A stretch of 64,000 nt of DNA from G025836975 sp048751585 (GCF_048751585.1 NZ_JAZHOB010000008.1:124001-188000), one strand, 5' to 3'; positions 17,130 to 25,685 are shown, counted from the first letter of the stretch. Numbers and translations: made by a program. Notes: a model not told the origin generated them from the sequence alone.

Positions 17130-18268
17130 GGTGTGTTGTCCTTGACAGGAGACGGCTCCATCAGGCGGCGCGCCGACAAGTGACTGATGGGCAGGCTGGT
17201 CTTGCCCTGCACGATCAGGTCCGCCACGGCGGCGCCGACGATGGGAACCAGTTGAAACCCATGCCCCGAGAAGCCAAAGGCATGAAAAACGCCGGGCGCA
17301 TTGGGCGATGCGTCCACAATGGGCAGCATGTCGGAGGTCTTGGCCTCCAGTCCCGCCCAGACGCGCACGATGCGCAGGTCCCGGACCGAAGGGAACAAAT
17401 CCGTGGCGGCGCGCGCGCCCGCCGCCAGCACCCGCATGCGCGCCGTCGAGGTTTCCTTGTCCAGGTCGGGCACGCCCTGCAGCCCTCCCCCGATGACCAG
17501 AGTGCCCTGATCCGCCTGCTTGAACGACAGCGATCGGCCCACGATGGATACCACGGGCTTGATGAAGGGGTTGATCCGCTCGCTGACCATCATCATCGAC
17601 GATTTCGTCGCCAGTGGAATGACGTCGCCCACCATGGCGGCGATGCGCCCGGACCACGCGCCGGCCGCATTCACGACGAAGGGCACGGTCCAATTGCCCC
17701 GGCTGGTGCGCAAGGTCCAATCGCCGCCCTGCCTTTCAATGGCCTCGACCCCGCATTGTTCCACCAGGGTCGCGCCGGCGGCCAGAGCGCTGGTCCGGAA
17801 GGCCCGCAAAGTGCGGTGCGGATCCGCGGCCCCGTCGCGCTTGGCGATGGATGCCCCCAGGCAATGCGGACTCAAGGCAGGCAGCCAGCGGCGCAGTTCC
17901 TCGGGGCCGATCAGCTCCTCATGCCGGTAGCCGTCGCGCTCCAGAGCCTGGACGTGGGCCTGCACCCGCGTCAGCGCGGCGGCATCCTCGGCCACCCATA
18001 TCTGCCCATTGGCGTGAAACCCGCAGTCATCCCCCACCAGGCCCGGCATGTCGTGCCACATTTCCATGGCTTGCAGCGACAGGTCCAGCTCGCCGCGATC
18101 CCGGTTGAGCGTGCGTACGCCCGCCGCCGTCGCCCCCGAGGCATGACGGCCCGACCAATGGCGTTCCAGAATCAGCACCTTCTTGCCGGATCGGCCCAGA
18201 TGCATCGCGGTCGACAGGCCGTGCAGGCCGCCCCCAATGACGGCAACATCGTAGTTCTGGCGTGTCAT
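17126..18268 (-). CDS. FAD-dependent amine/amino-acid oxidoreductase, DAO family (first of two)
   Basis: A 380-residue DAO-family flavoprotein, the group of D-amino-acid dehydrogenase, sarcosine oxidase beta and opine oxidase B. The dinucleotide fold is VAVIGGGLHGLSTAMHLGRSG (residues 8-28) with the acidic strand end VLILERH. The C-terminal FAD block HAFGFSGHGFQLVPIVGAAVADLI is characteristic. It probably oxidises a secondary or alpha-amine and passes electrons to the HcnA/HcnB-like subunits encoded just upstream. Its ATG overlaps the HcnB-like stop as ATGA and its own stop overlaps the DppB-like start the same way. It is most like sarcosine oxidase beta/OoxB by eye; the exact substrate is not readable from sequence. 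Confidence 0.88.
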   Translation of the reverse strand: MTRQNYDVAVIGGGLHGLSTAMHLGRSGKKVLILERHWSGRHASGATAAGVRTLNRDRGELDLSLQAMEMWHDMPGLVGDDCGFHANGQIWVAEDAAALTRVQAHVQALERDGYRHEELIGPEELRRWLPALSPHCLGASIAKRDGAADPHRTLRAFRTSALAAGATLVEQCGVEAIERQGGDWTLRTSRGNWTVPFVVNAAGAWSGRIAAMVGDVIPLATKSSMMMVSERINPFIKPVVSIVGRSLSFKQADQGTLVIGGGLQGVPDLDKETSTARMRVLAAGARAATDLFPSVRDLRIVRVWAGLEAKTSDMLPIVDASPNAPGVFHAFGFSGHGFQLVPIVGAAVADLIVQGKTSLPISHLSARRLMEPSPVKDNTP

Positions 18269-19665
18269 GCTTGCGGCGCCTTATCGTCCAACGAAGCCAG
18301 TTCGCCCAGCGTAAGGGGTTTGAGCGGCGGCCGTATCCGGTAGAAGCCTACATCCGACACGGGACGCTGCTGCGCCTCGGACAGAATATTGGCGATGGTA
18401 TAGCCGCATTGGCGCCCCTGGCAGGGTCCCATTCCGGCGCGCGTGAACGACTTGATCTGATTGGGGCCGGGCTGGCCCAGCTTGGCGCAAGCCCGTATAT
18501 CGCCCGCCGTCAGCTCTTCGCAGCGGCAGACTATGGTGTCGTCGGAAGGAGAAGCCGTATTCGCGCGCGGCGGGTACATGGCGTCGAGCAGCGGGCGCAG
18601 GGCCAGCTCGCGAGCGAGCTGATCCCGTATCGGGGATGCCAGTTTGCTTGCCTGGGCGTCATCCATTTTGCCCATATGCCTGGCAACGCCCAAGCCGGCA
18701 AGCTGGCCGCGCAGGCAGGCGGCCCGCGCACCGGCAATGCCGGCGCCATCGCCGGCGATGAAAACGCCCGGCTGGCTGGACTGCCCCCACTCGTCCGTTT
18801 CCGGCGAGAAACAGCGCTGGGCCGGCAGCCAGGCCAGCTTGCATTCAAGAGCCCGGGTCATGTGTATGGACGGTACGATGCCTTCATGCACCAGCAGCAA
18901 GGCGGCGGGAACGCGTTGCTCGGCGCCGCCTTCCGTTTTAAACGCCAATTGCGACAGTCTGCCCTCGCCTTCGGCGCGAATATCCGTAACACCGCGATGG
19001 ATGGGAACGCCCGCCCTGCGCAAGGCCTGCATCCAGCGGTAGCCCTTGCGCAACTCGCGCCAGTTGCCCAGCGCGCCAAGGAAATGCGGCAGGCCGCGCC
19101 GCCAGTTCCGCGGCGGCGCCGTATCCAGCCACCCGGCCACTCGCCCACCGGCCTGCAGCAACTGCTTGATGTAAACCAGCACCAGCGGGCCGCTGCCCGC
19201 TATCCATACCGGCTGCTCAGGCACCTGCTTGGAGGTCTTGAGCAGGATCTGCGCCGCGCCCACCGTCATCACGCCGGGCAGCGTCCAGCCCGAAAAAGGC
19301 GCCGGACGCTCTTGCGCCCCAGTGGCAAGCAGTATGTTGTCGGCCTGCACCACAGTGGCTTGCTGGCCATGCGTCATATAGACGTGCCAGCCGCTTTCTA
19401 TTTGCCACACCTGAGTGCTGGGCCGATAGTCGGCGCCGCAGGCGCGAAAGGCGCGCACGACGGCGGCGCCGGCCTGGTAGTCCTCGCCAAGGATATCGCC
19501 CGTGGCGCTGGCGGCCGTCCGCTCCACGGCGCGCCATATCTGGCCGCCGGGGGTGGGCTGGTCGTCGGCCACCAGCACGCTCAGGTTTTGCCGGCGCGCC
19601 TCGATGGCGGCATGCATGCCCGCCGGGCCGGCGCCGACGATGATCAGGTCGTATCGTTCAGTCAT
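18265..19665 (-). CDS. HcnB/OoxA-like FAD/[2Fe-2S] oxidoreductase subunit
   Basis: A 466-residue pyridine-nucleotide-disulfide-type flavoprotein. It has an N-terminal FAD motif DLIIVGAGPAGMHAAIEARR (residues 5-24), a second nucleotide fold at PVWIAGSGPLVLVYIKQLL, and a third block PGVFIAGDGAGIAGARAA. The C-terminal BFD-like domain carries cysteines C380 and C382 (VCRCEE) and C415 and C420 (GPCQGRQCG), a [2Fe-2S] site. This layout matches subunit A of octopine/nopaline oxidase, HcnB of hydrogen cyanide synthase and D-hydroxyproline dehydrogenase alpha. It overlaps both neighbours by 4 bases (ATGA). It likely transfers electrons from a DadA-like subunit to the respiratory chain. Confidence 0.9.
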   Translation of the reverse strand: MTERYDLIIVGAGPAGMHAAIEARRQNLSVLVADDQPTPGGQIWRAVERTAASATGDILGEDYQAGAAVVRAFRACGADYRPSTQVWQIESGWHVYMTHGQQATVVQADNILLATGAQERPAPFSGWTLPGVMTVGAAQILLKTSKQVPEQPVWIAGSGPLVLVYIKQLLQAGGRVAGWLDTAPPRNWRRGLPHFLGALGNWRELRKGYRWMQALRRAGVPIHRGVTDIRAEGEGRLSQLAFKTEGGAEQRVPAALLLVHEGIVPSIHMTRALECKLAWLPAQRCFSPETDEWGQSSQPGVFIAGDGAGIAGARAACLRGQLAGLGVARHMGKMDDAQASKLASPIRDQLARELALRPLLDAMYPPRANTASPSDDTIVCRCEELTAGDIRACAKLGQPGPNQIKSFTRAGMGPCQGRQCGYTIANILSEAQQRPVSDVGFYRIRPPLKPLTLGELASLDDKAPQA

Positions 19666-19955
19666 GCCACGCTCCGTTTTCCATGTTGACGCTCTATCCT
19701 CATCCCCTCATGCACAGGCAGCATGCAGGTCTGCGTCGAGGCGACGCCGTCCACGACGGCCAGGCACTCGAAGCAGACGCCCATCATGCAATACGGCGCG
19801 CGGGGCTGGCCTTGCACAGGCGTCGTGCGGGTCACGGGCGATGCCTGGCGCAACATGACGCCGGCGGCGGTTTCCCCGGCCCGCGCGGTGACGGCTACGC
19901 CGTCGATATAAATCGTGAGCGCCGCCGCGCTTGAATCATCCAATTGTCGAAACAT
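19662..19955 (-). CDS. HcnA-like small [2Fe-2S] ferredoxin subunit
   Basis: A 97-residue plant-type ferredoxin-like subunit. Four cysteines, C56, C61, C64 and C77, in the spacing C-x4-C-x2-C-x12-C (APYCMMGVCFECLAVVDG ... QTCM) match the Fer2_4 domain found in HcnA, opine oxidases and sarcosine/hydroxyproline dehydrogenases. I choose the ATG at 19955 (GGCGG just upstream). It overlaps the preceding FAD gene by 20 bases, and its stop overlaps the HcnB-like start as ATGA. It is probably a fixed subunit of a multi-part amine dehydrogenase with the genes on either side. Confidence 0.9.
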   Translation of the reverse strand: MFRQLDDSSAAALTIYIDGVAVTARAGETAAGVMLRQASPVTRTTPVQGQPRAPYCMMGVCFECLAVVDGVASTQTCMLPVHEGMRIERQHGKRSVA

Positions 19956-21060
19956 TAAACCGCCTATGATGAAAAACGTTGAACTCGTCGCCGAGCGCTG
20001 AATCGAACACCGCATCAGCAACGGGACCGGCATGAAACGAAGCCAAAGTGACGCCCGAATGGCACAGGGCGATCCAGGCGCCGGGATGCGAGCTTGATTG
20101 CGCGTAGACCGGGCATCCGTCGGGCGTCATGATGCGCAGGCAGGCCCACTGGCGCACCAATCGCGCCTTGGCCAGATCCGGAAATAGACGCAGGGCGCGG
20201 CGGCTCATCCGGACGGCGGCATCGGTCGTGGTGTGCACGTCGTAACCTGTCTCTTCGTGCGTCACGCCTATCATGACGGTGCCTTCGCCGGTCTGGCGTA
20301 CCCCGCTGGCCGGAAGAGGCAGCATCGGTGCCAGCCGCTCCGTGACCAGTATCTGGCCGCGCTGCGGACGCAAGGAGGCATCCAGCCCAACCATGCGGCC
20401 CAACTCGCTTGAACCCAGGCCGGCCGCGATCACGACCTGAGCCCCTTCATAACGAATGCCATTCGCATGCACCGCAAAGCCCCCTCCTTGCAAGGGATCG
20501 ATGGCCGTCGCGGGCGCGGCGCTGACCAGCCTGGCTCCCCGGACCGCAAGGGCTTTATGCAGGGCGGCAAGCAGCTTCAGCGGGTTGACGTGGCCGTCGG
20601 CTTCGCCGAAGCTCGCGCCGCTCACTTGATCTCCCAGCCGCACGCCCGGCAGCAAAGCCTGCAACTGGCCGCGATCCAGCATGCGCGTACAGGCGTGCTC
20701 TTCGGGGACTTGCGCATTCCAGGACGCCAGGCGCTCCCGGCGATCGTTCCATTCCTTCTCGCCCACGCAAAACGACAGGCCGCCACGATTCTCGTAGTCC
20801 AGGGCCATGCCGGTTTCCTGCGCCAACTGGCTGTTGAAGGACGGCCACATCCTGGCGGCGCGGCGCGATATGCGTTGGTAGTCCGGCACGCCATACCCTT
20901 TACCCTGCACCCACACCAGGCCGAAATTGGCCTTGGCCGCGCGAAAATCGCTATCGGCTCCGTCCAATACCAGCACCTTGCGGCCCCGCCCGGCCAAACC
21001 GTAGGCAATCGCCGACCCGACCATGCCGGCGCCGATTACGATTACGTCATAAGATTCCAT
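19936..21060 (-). CDS. FAD-dependent amine/amino-acid oxidoreductase, DAO family (second of two)
   Basis: A 374-residue DadA/opine-oxidase-B-like flavoprotein. The FAD motif is DVIVIGAGMVGSAIAYGLAGRG with VLVLDGADSD. The substrate-side block KANFGLVWVQGKGYG and the C-terminal IALCHSGVTLASFHAGPVADAV are typical of opine oxidase B-type subunits. It differs clearly from the second DAO protein of the operon, so this is not a simple duplication. Start ATG at 21060; a GTG nine bases earlier is also in frame. It is first gene of the operon, divergent from the LysR gene only 34 bp away. Its 3' end overlaps the ferredoxin gene by 20 bases. Confidence 0.88.
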   Translation of the reverse strand: MESYDVIVIGAGMVGSAIAYGLAGRGRKVLVLDGADSDFRAAKANFGLVWVQGKGYGVPDYQRISRRAARMWPSFNSQLAQETGMALDYENRGGLSFCVGEKEWNDRRERLASWNAQVPEEHACTRMLDRGQLQALLPGVRLGDQVSGASFGEADGHVNPLKLLAALHKALAVRGARLVSAAPATAIDPLQGGGFAVHANGIRYEGAQVVIAAGLGSSELGRMVGLDASLRPQRGQILVTERLAPMLPLPASGVRQTGEGTVMIGVTHEETGYDVHTTTDAAVRMSRRALRLFPDLAKARLVRQWACLRIMTPDGCPVYAQSSSHPGAWIALCHSGVTLASFHAGPVADAVFDSALGDEFNVFHHRRFNVSTIG

Positions 21061-21094
21061 CGTTCTCACTTCTTATTCATTACGGGATTGATGC

Positions 21095-22012
21095 ATGAAG
21101 AAATCGCTGAACCTTCGCCAGATCGAAGCCTTCAAGGCGGTTATCGAACATGGTTCGGTCAACCGCGCCGCCGACGCCTTGTTCGTATCCCAGCCCGCGG
21201 TGAGCAAGCTGCTGCTCAAGCTCGAACAAGACTCGGGGCTCGCGCTGTTCGAACGGGTCAAAGGCAGGCTGGCCCCCACGCAACACGGCATGCGGCTGTA
21301 CGAGGAAGTCGACCGCATCTTCGTCGGGCTGCGCCAGCTTGAAGAGGCCGTCGATTCCATTCGCCGCGACGAGCAGCGCCAGCTGCATATCGGCGTCATG
21401 CCGGCCTTGTCGGGCTCCTTCGTCCGGCGAGTCACCATGGAATTCATCAAGAAGCATCCCGACGTCCACATCACCATCGAAACGCGCGGATCCCAATTCC
21501 TGGCGGAATGGCTGGTATCCCGGCAGATCGACGTGGTCCTGGCCGGCAGCCTCATCGACAACCCCTACATCGACCGCGAGCCCTTGACTTCGTCCCCTCT
21601 GGTTTGCGCCCTTCCGCTGGACCACCCCCTGACGCGCAAGCGGGTGATCCGAGCCACCGACCTGGACAACGAACCCTTCGTGACCTTCGCCCCCAACAGC
21701 CAAACGGACCAGCTCACGCGCCAGGCCTTCCTGTCCACCGGAGCGCGCCTGCGCACTGTGCTCGAAACCGTCACCGCGCCCACCGTTTGCGAATTCGTGG
21801 CGGCGGGCCTGGGGGTGTCGCTCATCCACCCCCTTTTCGCGGAAGGCGCACGCGGCCGGCTGGCCCTGCGGCGATTCGATCCGGAAATCGAATTCACCTT
21901 CCAGCTTTGCTGGGTAGACGCCACCCGCAATGCCAGCCTGGTCGAGGCCTTCATGCAGGATGCGCGGCGCGTGTCGCAACAGATTTCCGACGAATTGCTT
22001 CATGGCATATAG
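21095..22012 (+). CDS. LysR-family regulator, OccR/NocR-like
   Basis: A 305-residue LysR protein. The winged helix reads LNLRQIEAFKAVIEHGSVNR, then AADALFVSQPAVSKLLLKLEQ, then LFERVKGRLAPTQHGMRLYEE. That wording, with IEAFKAV and the EVDRIFVGLRQLEEAV linker helix, resembles the octopine and nopaline regulators OccR/NocR. The effector domain has the usual IGVMPALSGSFV start and SLIHPLF block. It is transcribed away from the oxidoreductase-transporter operon, with start codons 34 bp apart, and converges on the binding-protein gene. It is the obvious candidate activator of both, with the transported substrate as effector (inference). Confidence 0.93.
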   Translation: MKKSLNLRQIEAFKAVIEHGSVNRAADALFVSQPAVSKLLLKLEQDSGLALFERVKGRLAPTQHGMRLYEEVDRIFVGLRQLEEAVDSIRRDEQRQLHIGVMPALSGSFVRRVTMEFIKKHPDVHITIETRGSQFLAEWLVSRQIDVVLAGSLIDNPYIDREPLTSSPLVCALPLDHPLTRKRVIRATDLDNEPFVTFAPNSQTDQLTRQAFLSTGARLRTVLETVTAPTVCEFVAAGLGVSLIHPLFAEGARGRLALRRFDPEIEFTFQLCWVDATRNASLVEAFMQDARRVSQQISDELLHGI

Positions 22013-22021
22013 CCCGGCGCC

Positions 22022-23587
22022 TTACTTGGCGCTCAGCGTCGTGGCCTCGGTGATCGGAGGGGCCAGGTTCAGCGCGCCCTTCAATTCATAGCCGTAGTTC
22101 ACGCGTTTGCTATGCACCCATACCTGCTTCAAGCCGAACAAGGGAATGCCGCAGACATCGGCGTGGATCTTCTGCTGGGCGTCCTTCCAAAGGGCCAATT
22201 GCTTCGCATCGTCGGGTTCGATCCTGGCGGCGCGTATGCTCTCGTCCGCCACCGAGCAGTGCGAAAAATTGGACATGGCCGTCGGTGACCCGATAGCCGA
22301 TGCCGAGTCGAAGAACTCGGACAGATAGGCATCGGCATTGGGGAAGCGGGCCGCGCCATAGAAAACGATGGCGCTTTGATCCTTGCGGCTGCGTGCTTGA
22401 TAAGTGGCATGGTCAACCACTTCCATATCCAGCTTGATGCCGGCCTGCGCCAACTGCGCCTGAACGATTTCCATGATCGGCTGCTGGGCCGATATATTGG
22501 ACACGATCGACTTGAGCGTGATGCCGTTCGGATGCCCCGCCTCGGCCAACAGCTTCTTCGCCTTGGCGACGTCGTGCTTATATGCCCCCGCGCTGCAGTC
22601 ATGCCCCAGATAGCCATTGGGCACCACGGAGCAGCCTTTATCGGCCACGTCGGCGCCGACATACTTGATAATCTGGTCCACGCTGACCGCCGCCGCCACG
22701 GCCTGGCGAACCTTGAGGTCATCCAGCGGCTTGATATTGCGGTTCAGGTGCAGGATGCGGAATTCGGCCGGCTCGAAAATGTCTACGTTGTAGCCGCGCT
22801 TGCGGGCGCTTTCCACCCAACGCTGTTCGCGCTTGCCCTGGATGATATCGATCTCGCCGGAGGTAAAGGCCAGGTCGCGGGCGCTATCCGAAGGAATCAT
22901 GCGATACATCAGGCCCGCCGCCTTGGGCTTGCCGCGAAAATAGGCGTCGTTCGCGTTCAGCTTCACATACTGCTGTGTGACATGCTCGGCAAAGGCGAAG
23001 GGGCCGGTGCCTATGGGGCTGGCGCCGAACTTGTTGCCTTTTTCCTCAGCGGCCTTCTTGCTGACGATGTTGCCGCCGTGATAGTTGGAGACGCGCCCAA
23101 GAAAGCCCGAGTCGGGATACTTGAGCGTAACGCGAACGGTGAGAGGGTCCACCGCCTCGATTTTCTCGACGCCCCTGAAGGTCGACGCAAAGCTCGAACG
23201 CTTGGGATCGGCCGCGCGCTGCAACGAATACACCACGTCGTCAGCCGTCAGCTCGCCGTAGTTGCCATGGAACTTCACGCCTTTGCGCAAATGGAAGGTC
23301 CATACCTTGCTGCCTTCGTTTTCCCAGCTCTCGGCCAGATCGGGTTCCAGCGCCTTGGGATCGGCGCTGCCGGGGGGAAATCGCACCAATCCATTGAACA
23401 TCTGGCTGACCACGCCCTTGTCATGGGTGGACGTGGCGCGATGGGGGTCGAAAGTCGCGTTATCCGCCGCTCCCGACGTCACCCGGATGACAGGGCGTTC
23501 GGCACTCTGGGCGTGCGCGGACATCAGCGGGGCGGCACAGAAGCCGAATGCGGCCAGTGTCAGCGCGGGCAACATCTTCATTTTCAT
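22022..23587 (-). CDS. ABC transporter substrate-binding protein, family 5 (DppA/OppA-like)
   Basis: A 521-residue periplasmic binding protein for a Dpp-type importer. A signal peptide spans about residues 1-27 (MKMKMLPALTLAAFGFCAAP, cleavage after SAHA). The family block SWENEGSKVWTFHLRKGVKFH (about 86-106) and the ADDVVYSLQRA motif are clear. I start at the ATG at 23587, which has AGGAGA six bases upstream; the ATG at 23602 falls inside that sequence. The gene is separated from its presumed permease operon by the LysR gene and has its own promoter, a layout that lets the receptor be made in excess. Ligand: peptide, opine or another amine compound; undetermined. Confidence 0.93.
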   Translation of the reverse strand: MKMKMLPALTLAAFGFCAAPLMSAHAQSAERPVIRVTSGAADNATFDPHRATSTHDKGVVSQMFNGLVRFPPGSADPKALEPDLAESWENEGSKVWTFHLRKGVKFHGNYGELTADDVVYSLQRAADPKRSSFASTFRGVEKIEAVDPLTVRVTLKYPDSGFLGRVSNYHGGNIVSKKAAEEKGNKFGASPIGTGPFAFAEHVTQQYVKLNANDAYFRGKPKAAGLMYRMIPSDSARDLAFTSGEIDIIQGKREQRWVESARKRGYNVDIFEPAEFRILHLNRNIKPLDDLKVRQAVAAAVSVDQIIKYVGADVADKGCSVVPNGYLGHDCSAGAYKHDVAKAKKLLAEAGHPNGITLKSIVSNISAQQPIMEIVQAQLAQAGIKLDMEVVDHATYQARSRKDQSAIVFYGAARFPNADAYLSEFFDSASAIGSPTAMSNFSHCSVADESIRAARIEPDDAKQLALWKDAQQKIHADVCGIPLFGLKQVWVHSKRVNYGYELKGALNLAPPITEATTLSAK

Positions 23588-23631
23588 TGTCGATCTCCTC
23601 ATGGTGTTTGATAGTCATGCAAGCGGCATCG

Positions 23632-23689
23632 ATCTTATGGACGACCAACATATGCGTCAAAGTCCTTTTTTCCAAACGTCTATTCCAAA
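23632..23689 (-). promoter_or_regulatory. Promoter of the binding-protein gene with an upstream direct repeat
   Basis: On the minus strand TTGACG (23660-23655), a 17-base spacer and TAAGAT (23637-23632) form a good sigma-70 promoter about 45 bases before the start codon. Just upstream, TTCCAAA occurs twice on the plus strand (23670-23676 and 23683-23689), 13 bases apart, a place where an activator could sit. The other ~200 bp up to the ABC-F gene contains a low-complexity stretch with AGGGTTAGTACCAGG and AGGGTAAATACTAGGG (about 23746-23785) and no gene. Confidence 0.5.
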
Positions 23690-23892
23690 AGGTTATGTAG
23701 TGGGCGATAAAGATGGACGCCAAGGGCTAGCCGCCTGACTCACTAAGGGTTAGTACCAGGCAGTCGAATAAGGGTAAATACTAGGGAAAATTGACCCGAT
23801 TGCGCAGCCGGAGTCTGCGCAAAAGCAAGGCTTGTGATCAGCGGGACAAGAATCAAACCCTATAGGATTAGGGCTGCTCCTGAGGATTGCAT

Positions 23893-25563
23893 TCAAGCCG
23901 CCTTCCGGGACGCGGCTTCCCGCTGGCGCTTGGCCTCTTCCAGAAGATAAACCTGGTAGTCATCCAGGTCGCCCTGGAAGTCCGTCATGCCCCCGCGCGA
24001 TACCAGCCAGAACTCGTCGCACACCGAACGCAGCAAAGCGCGGTCATGGCTGACAAGCATGACCGACCCTTCGAATTCGTTCAAGGCAATGCTTAGCGCC
24101 TCGCGGGTGGCCAAGTCCAAGTGATTGGTGGGTTCGTCAAGCAGCAGCAGGTTGGGACGCTGCCACACGATCATGCACAGCACCAGGCGGGCCTTTTCGC
24201 CGCCGCTCATGCTGCCCACGCTTTGCTTGACCATGTCGCCGCTGAAATTGAAGGTGCCCAGGAAGTTGCGCAAGCCTTGCTCGCGGCAGTCCATGGCGCT
24301 GGGGCGCACATTGGCGGGCGTATCACGCACCAGCCGTATCATGTGGTCCAGCGGATTGTCGGCGGGACGCAGGACGTCAAGTTCCTGCTGCGAGAAGTAG
24401 CCGATATTCAAGCCTTTGCCAGTGATGATTTCGCCCGCGGTCGCTTGCAGTGCTCCGGCAATGGTTTTCACAAAGGTGGATTTCCCCTGGCCGTTGGCAC
24501 CCAGGATACCGATGCGCTGGCCCGCCAGCACCGAACGATTGATGTTCTTGACAATCACCGTTGGCGGCGTCCCGACTGGCGCGTCGTCGGCGGGCGGGTA
24601 GCCGAAGCTGGCGCCGGACATCGACAGCATGGGATTGGGCAGGCTGGCCGGCTCTTTGAACTCGAACTGGAAATCGGCGTCGGCCAGCATGGGGGCGACC
24701 TTCTCCATGCGCTCCAGAGCCTTGACACGGCTTTGCGCCTGTTTGGCCTTGCTGGCTTTCGCCTTGAAGCGGTCGATGAACTTCTGCAGATGCGCGATCT
24801 TTTCCTGTTGCTTGGCGTGCGCCGCCTGTTGCAGCAGCATTTGCTCGGAACGCATGTCTTCGAACTTGCTGTAATTGCCGCCGTAGCGCACCAGCTTGCC
24901 CTGATCGATATGCAGGGTGACATTGGTCACGGCATCCAGGAACTCGCGGTCATGACTGATGACCACCATGGTGCCCGCATAATTCTTGAGCCAGGCTTCC
25001 AGCCACACCAGGGCATCCAGGTCCAGGTGGTTGGTCGGCTCGTCAAGCAACAGCAAGTCGGACGGGCACATCAAGGCGCGCGCCAGTTGAAGACGCATGC
25101 GCCATCCGCCCGAGAAGCTGTTTACCGGCTGATCCAGTTCGGCTACCGAGAACCCCAGACCCAGGATAAGCGCCTGCGCCCGGGCCGGCGCATCGTGCGC
25201 GCCGGCATCATGCAATGCCATGTAGGCGTGCGCCATGCGCATCCCATCCTCGCTTTGCTCCGAGTCGGCCACTTCGGTTTGCGCGGCCAGCAGCACGGTG
25301 TCGCCTTCAATGACGAAGTCGGTGGCGCTTTGCCCGGTTTCCGGCATATCCTGGGCCACTTGCGACATGCGCCATTGGGCGGGAATGGAAAATTCGCCGC
25401 TGTCTTCGCTCAATGTACGGTTCAGGACCGCGAACAACGACGATTTACCGGCGCCATTGCGTCCAACGAGCCCGACCTTTTCACCGGGATTGAGCGTGAC
25501 GGATGTCTTGTCCAGCAATACTTTACTGCCGCGACGCAGGGTCACGTTCTTCAGGATGATCAT
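23893..25563 (-). CDS. ABC-F family ATPase (YheS/Uup type), short C terminus
   Basis: A 556-residue soluble protein with two ABC ATPase domains and no membrane part, as in ribosome-associated ABC-F factors. Domain 1 has GRNGAGKSS (about 34-42), signature NSFSGGWRMRLQLARAL and DEPTNHLDLD. The inter-domain linker is a charged helix rich in K/Q (KQQEKIAHLQKFIDRFKAKA). Domain 2 has GANGQGKST, SMSGGEKAR and DEPTNHLDL. The YheS group usually carries 60-90 more C-terminal residues; this one stops after EEAKRQREAASRKAA. I saw no frameshifted continuation beyond the stop. It lies 26 bases downstream of tRNA-Arg on the same strand. Confidence 0.92.
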   Translation of the reverse strand: MIILKNVTLRRGSKVLLDKTSVTLNPGEKVGLVGRNGAGKSSLFAVLNRTLSEDSGEFSIPAQWRMSQVAQDMPETGQSATDFVIEGDTVLLAAQTEVADSEQSEDGMRMAHAYMALHDAGAHDAPARAQALILGLGFSVAELDQPVNSFSGGWRMRLQLARALMCPSDLLLLDEPTNHLDLDALVWLEAWLKNYAGTMVVISHDREFLDAVTNVTLHIDQGKLVRYGGNYSKFEDMRSEQMLLQQAAHAKQQEKIAHLQKFIDRFKAKASKAKQAQSRVKALERMEKVAPMLADADFQFEFKEPASLPNPMLSMSGASFGYPPADDAPVGTPPTVIVKNINRSVLAGQRIGILGANGQGKSTFVKTIAGALQATAGEIITGKGLNIGYFSQQELDVLRPADNPLDHMIRLVRDTPANVRPSAMDCREQGLRNFLGTFNFSGDMVKQSVGSMSGGEKARLVLCMIVWQRPNLLLLDEPTNHLDLATREALSIALNEFEGSVMLVSHDRALLRSVCDEFWLVSRGGMTDFQGDLDDYQVYLLEEAKRQREAASRKAA

Positions 25564-25589
25564 TCGGAGCTTGTGTTCTTCAAAGGAGG

Positions 25590-25666
25590 TGGCGCGGCAG
25601 GAGGGGCTCGAACCCCCGACCCCGGGCTTAGAAGGCCCGTGCTCTATCCAGCTGAGCTACTGCCGC
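25590..25666 (-). tRNA. tRNA-Arg (anticodon UCU)
   Basis: A 77-nt cloverleaf on the minus strand. Acceptor GCGGCAG (25666-25660) pairs with CTGCCGC (25600-25594), with discriminator G and encoded CCA (25592-25590). The D-loop AGCTCAGCTGGATAGAG, anticodon arm CGGGC-CTTCTAA-GCCCG with anticodon TCT, and T-arm GGGGG-TTCGAGC-CCCTC fit. It reads AGA/AGG codons. The ABC-F gene begins 26 bases after its 3' end. Confidence 0.97.
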
Positions 25667-25685
25667 TTTGTAGGCGGGACGGCGC

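Noticed and set aside
16188..17720. A long version of the DppB-like permease
   Set aside because: The extra 197 codons lie inside the FAD oxidoreductase gene; the ATG at 17129 with an ATGA overlap gives the normal DppB start.
23746..23785. AGGGTTAGTACCAGG / AGGGTAAATACTAGGG as a short CRISPR-like or iteron repeat
   Set aside because: Only two inexact copies, no spacer pattern and no cas or rep gene.
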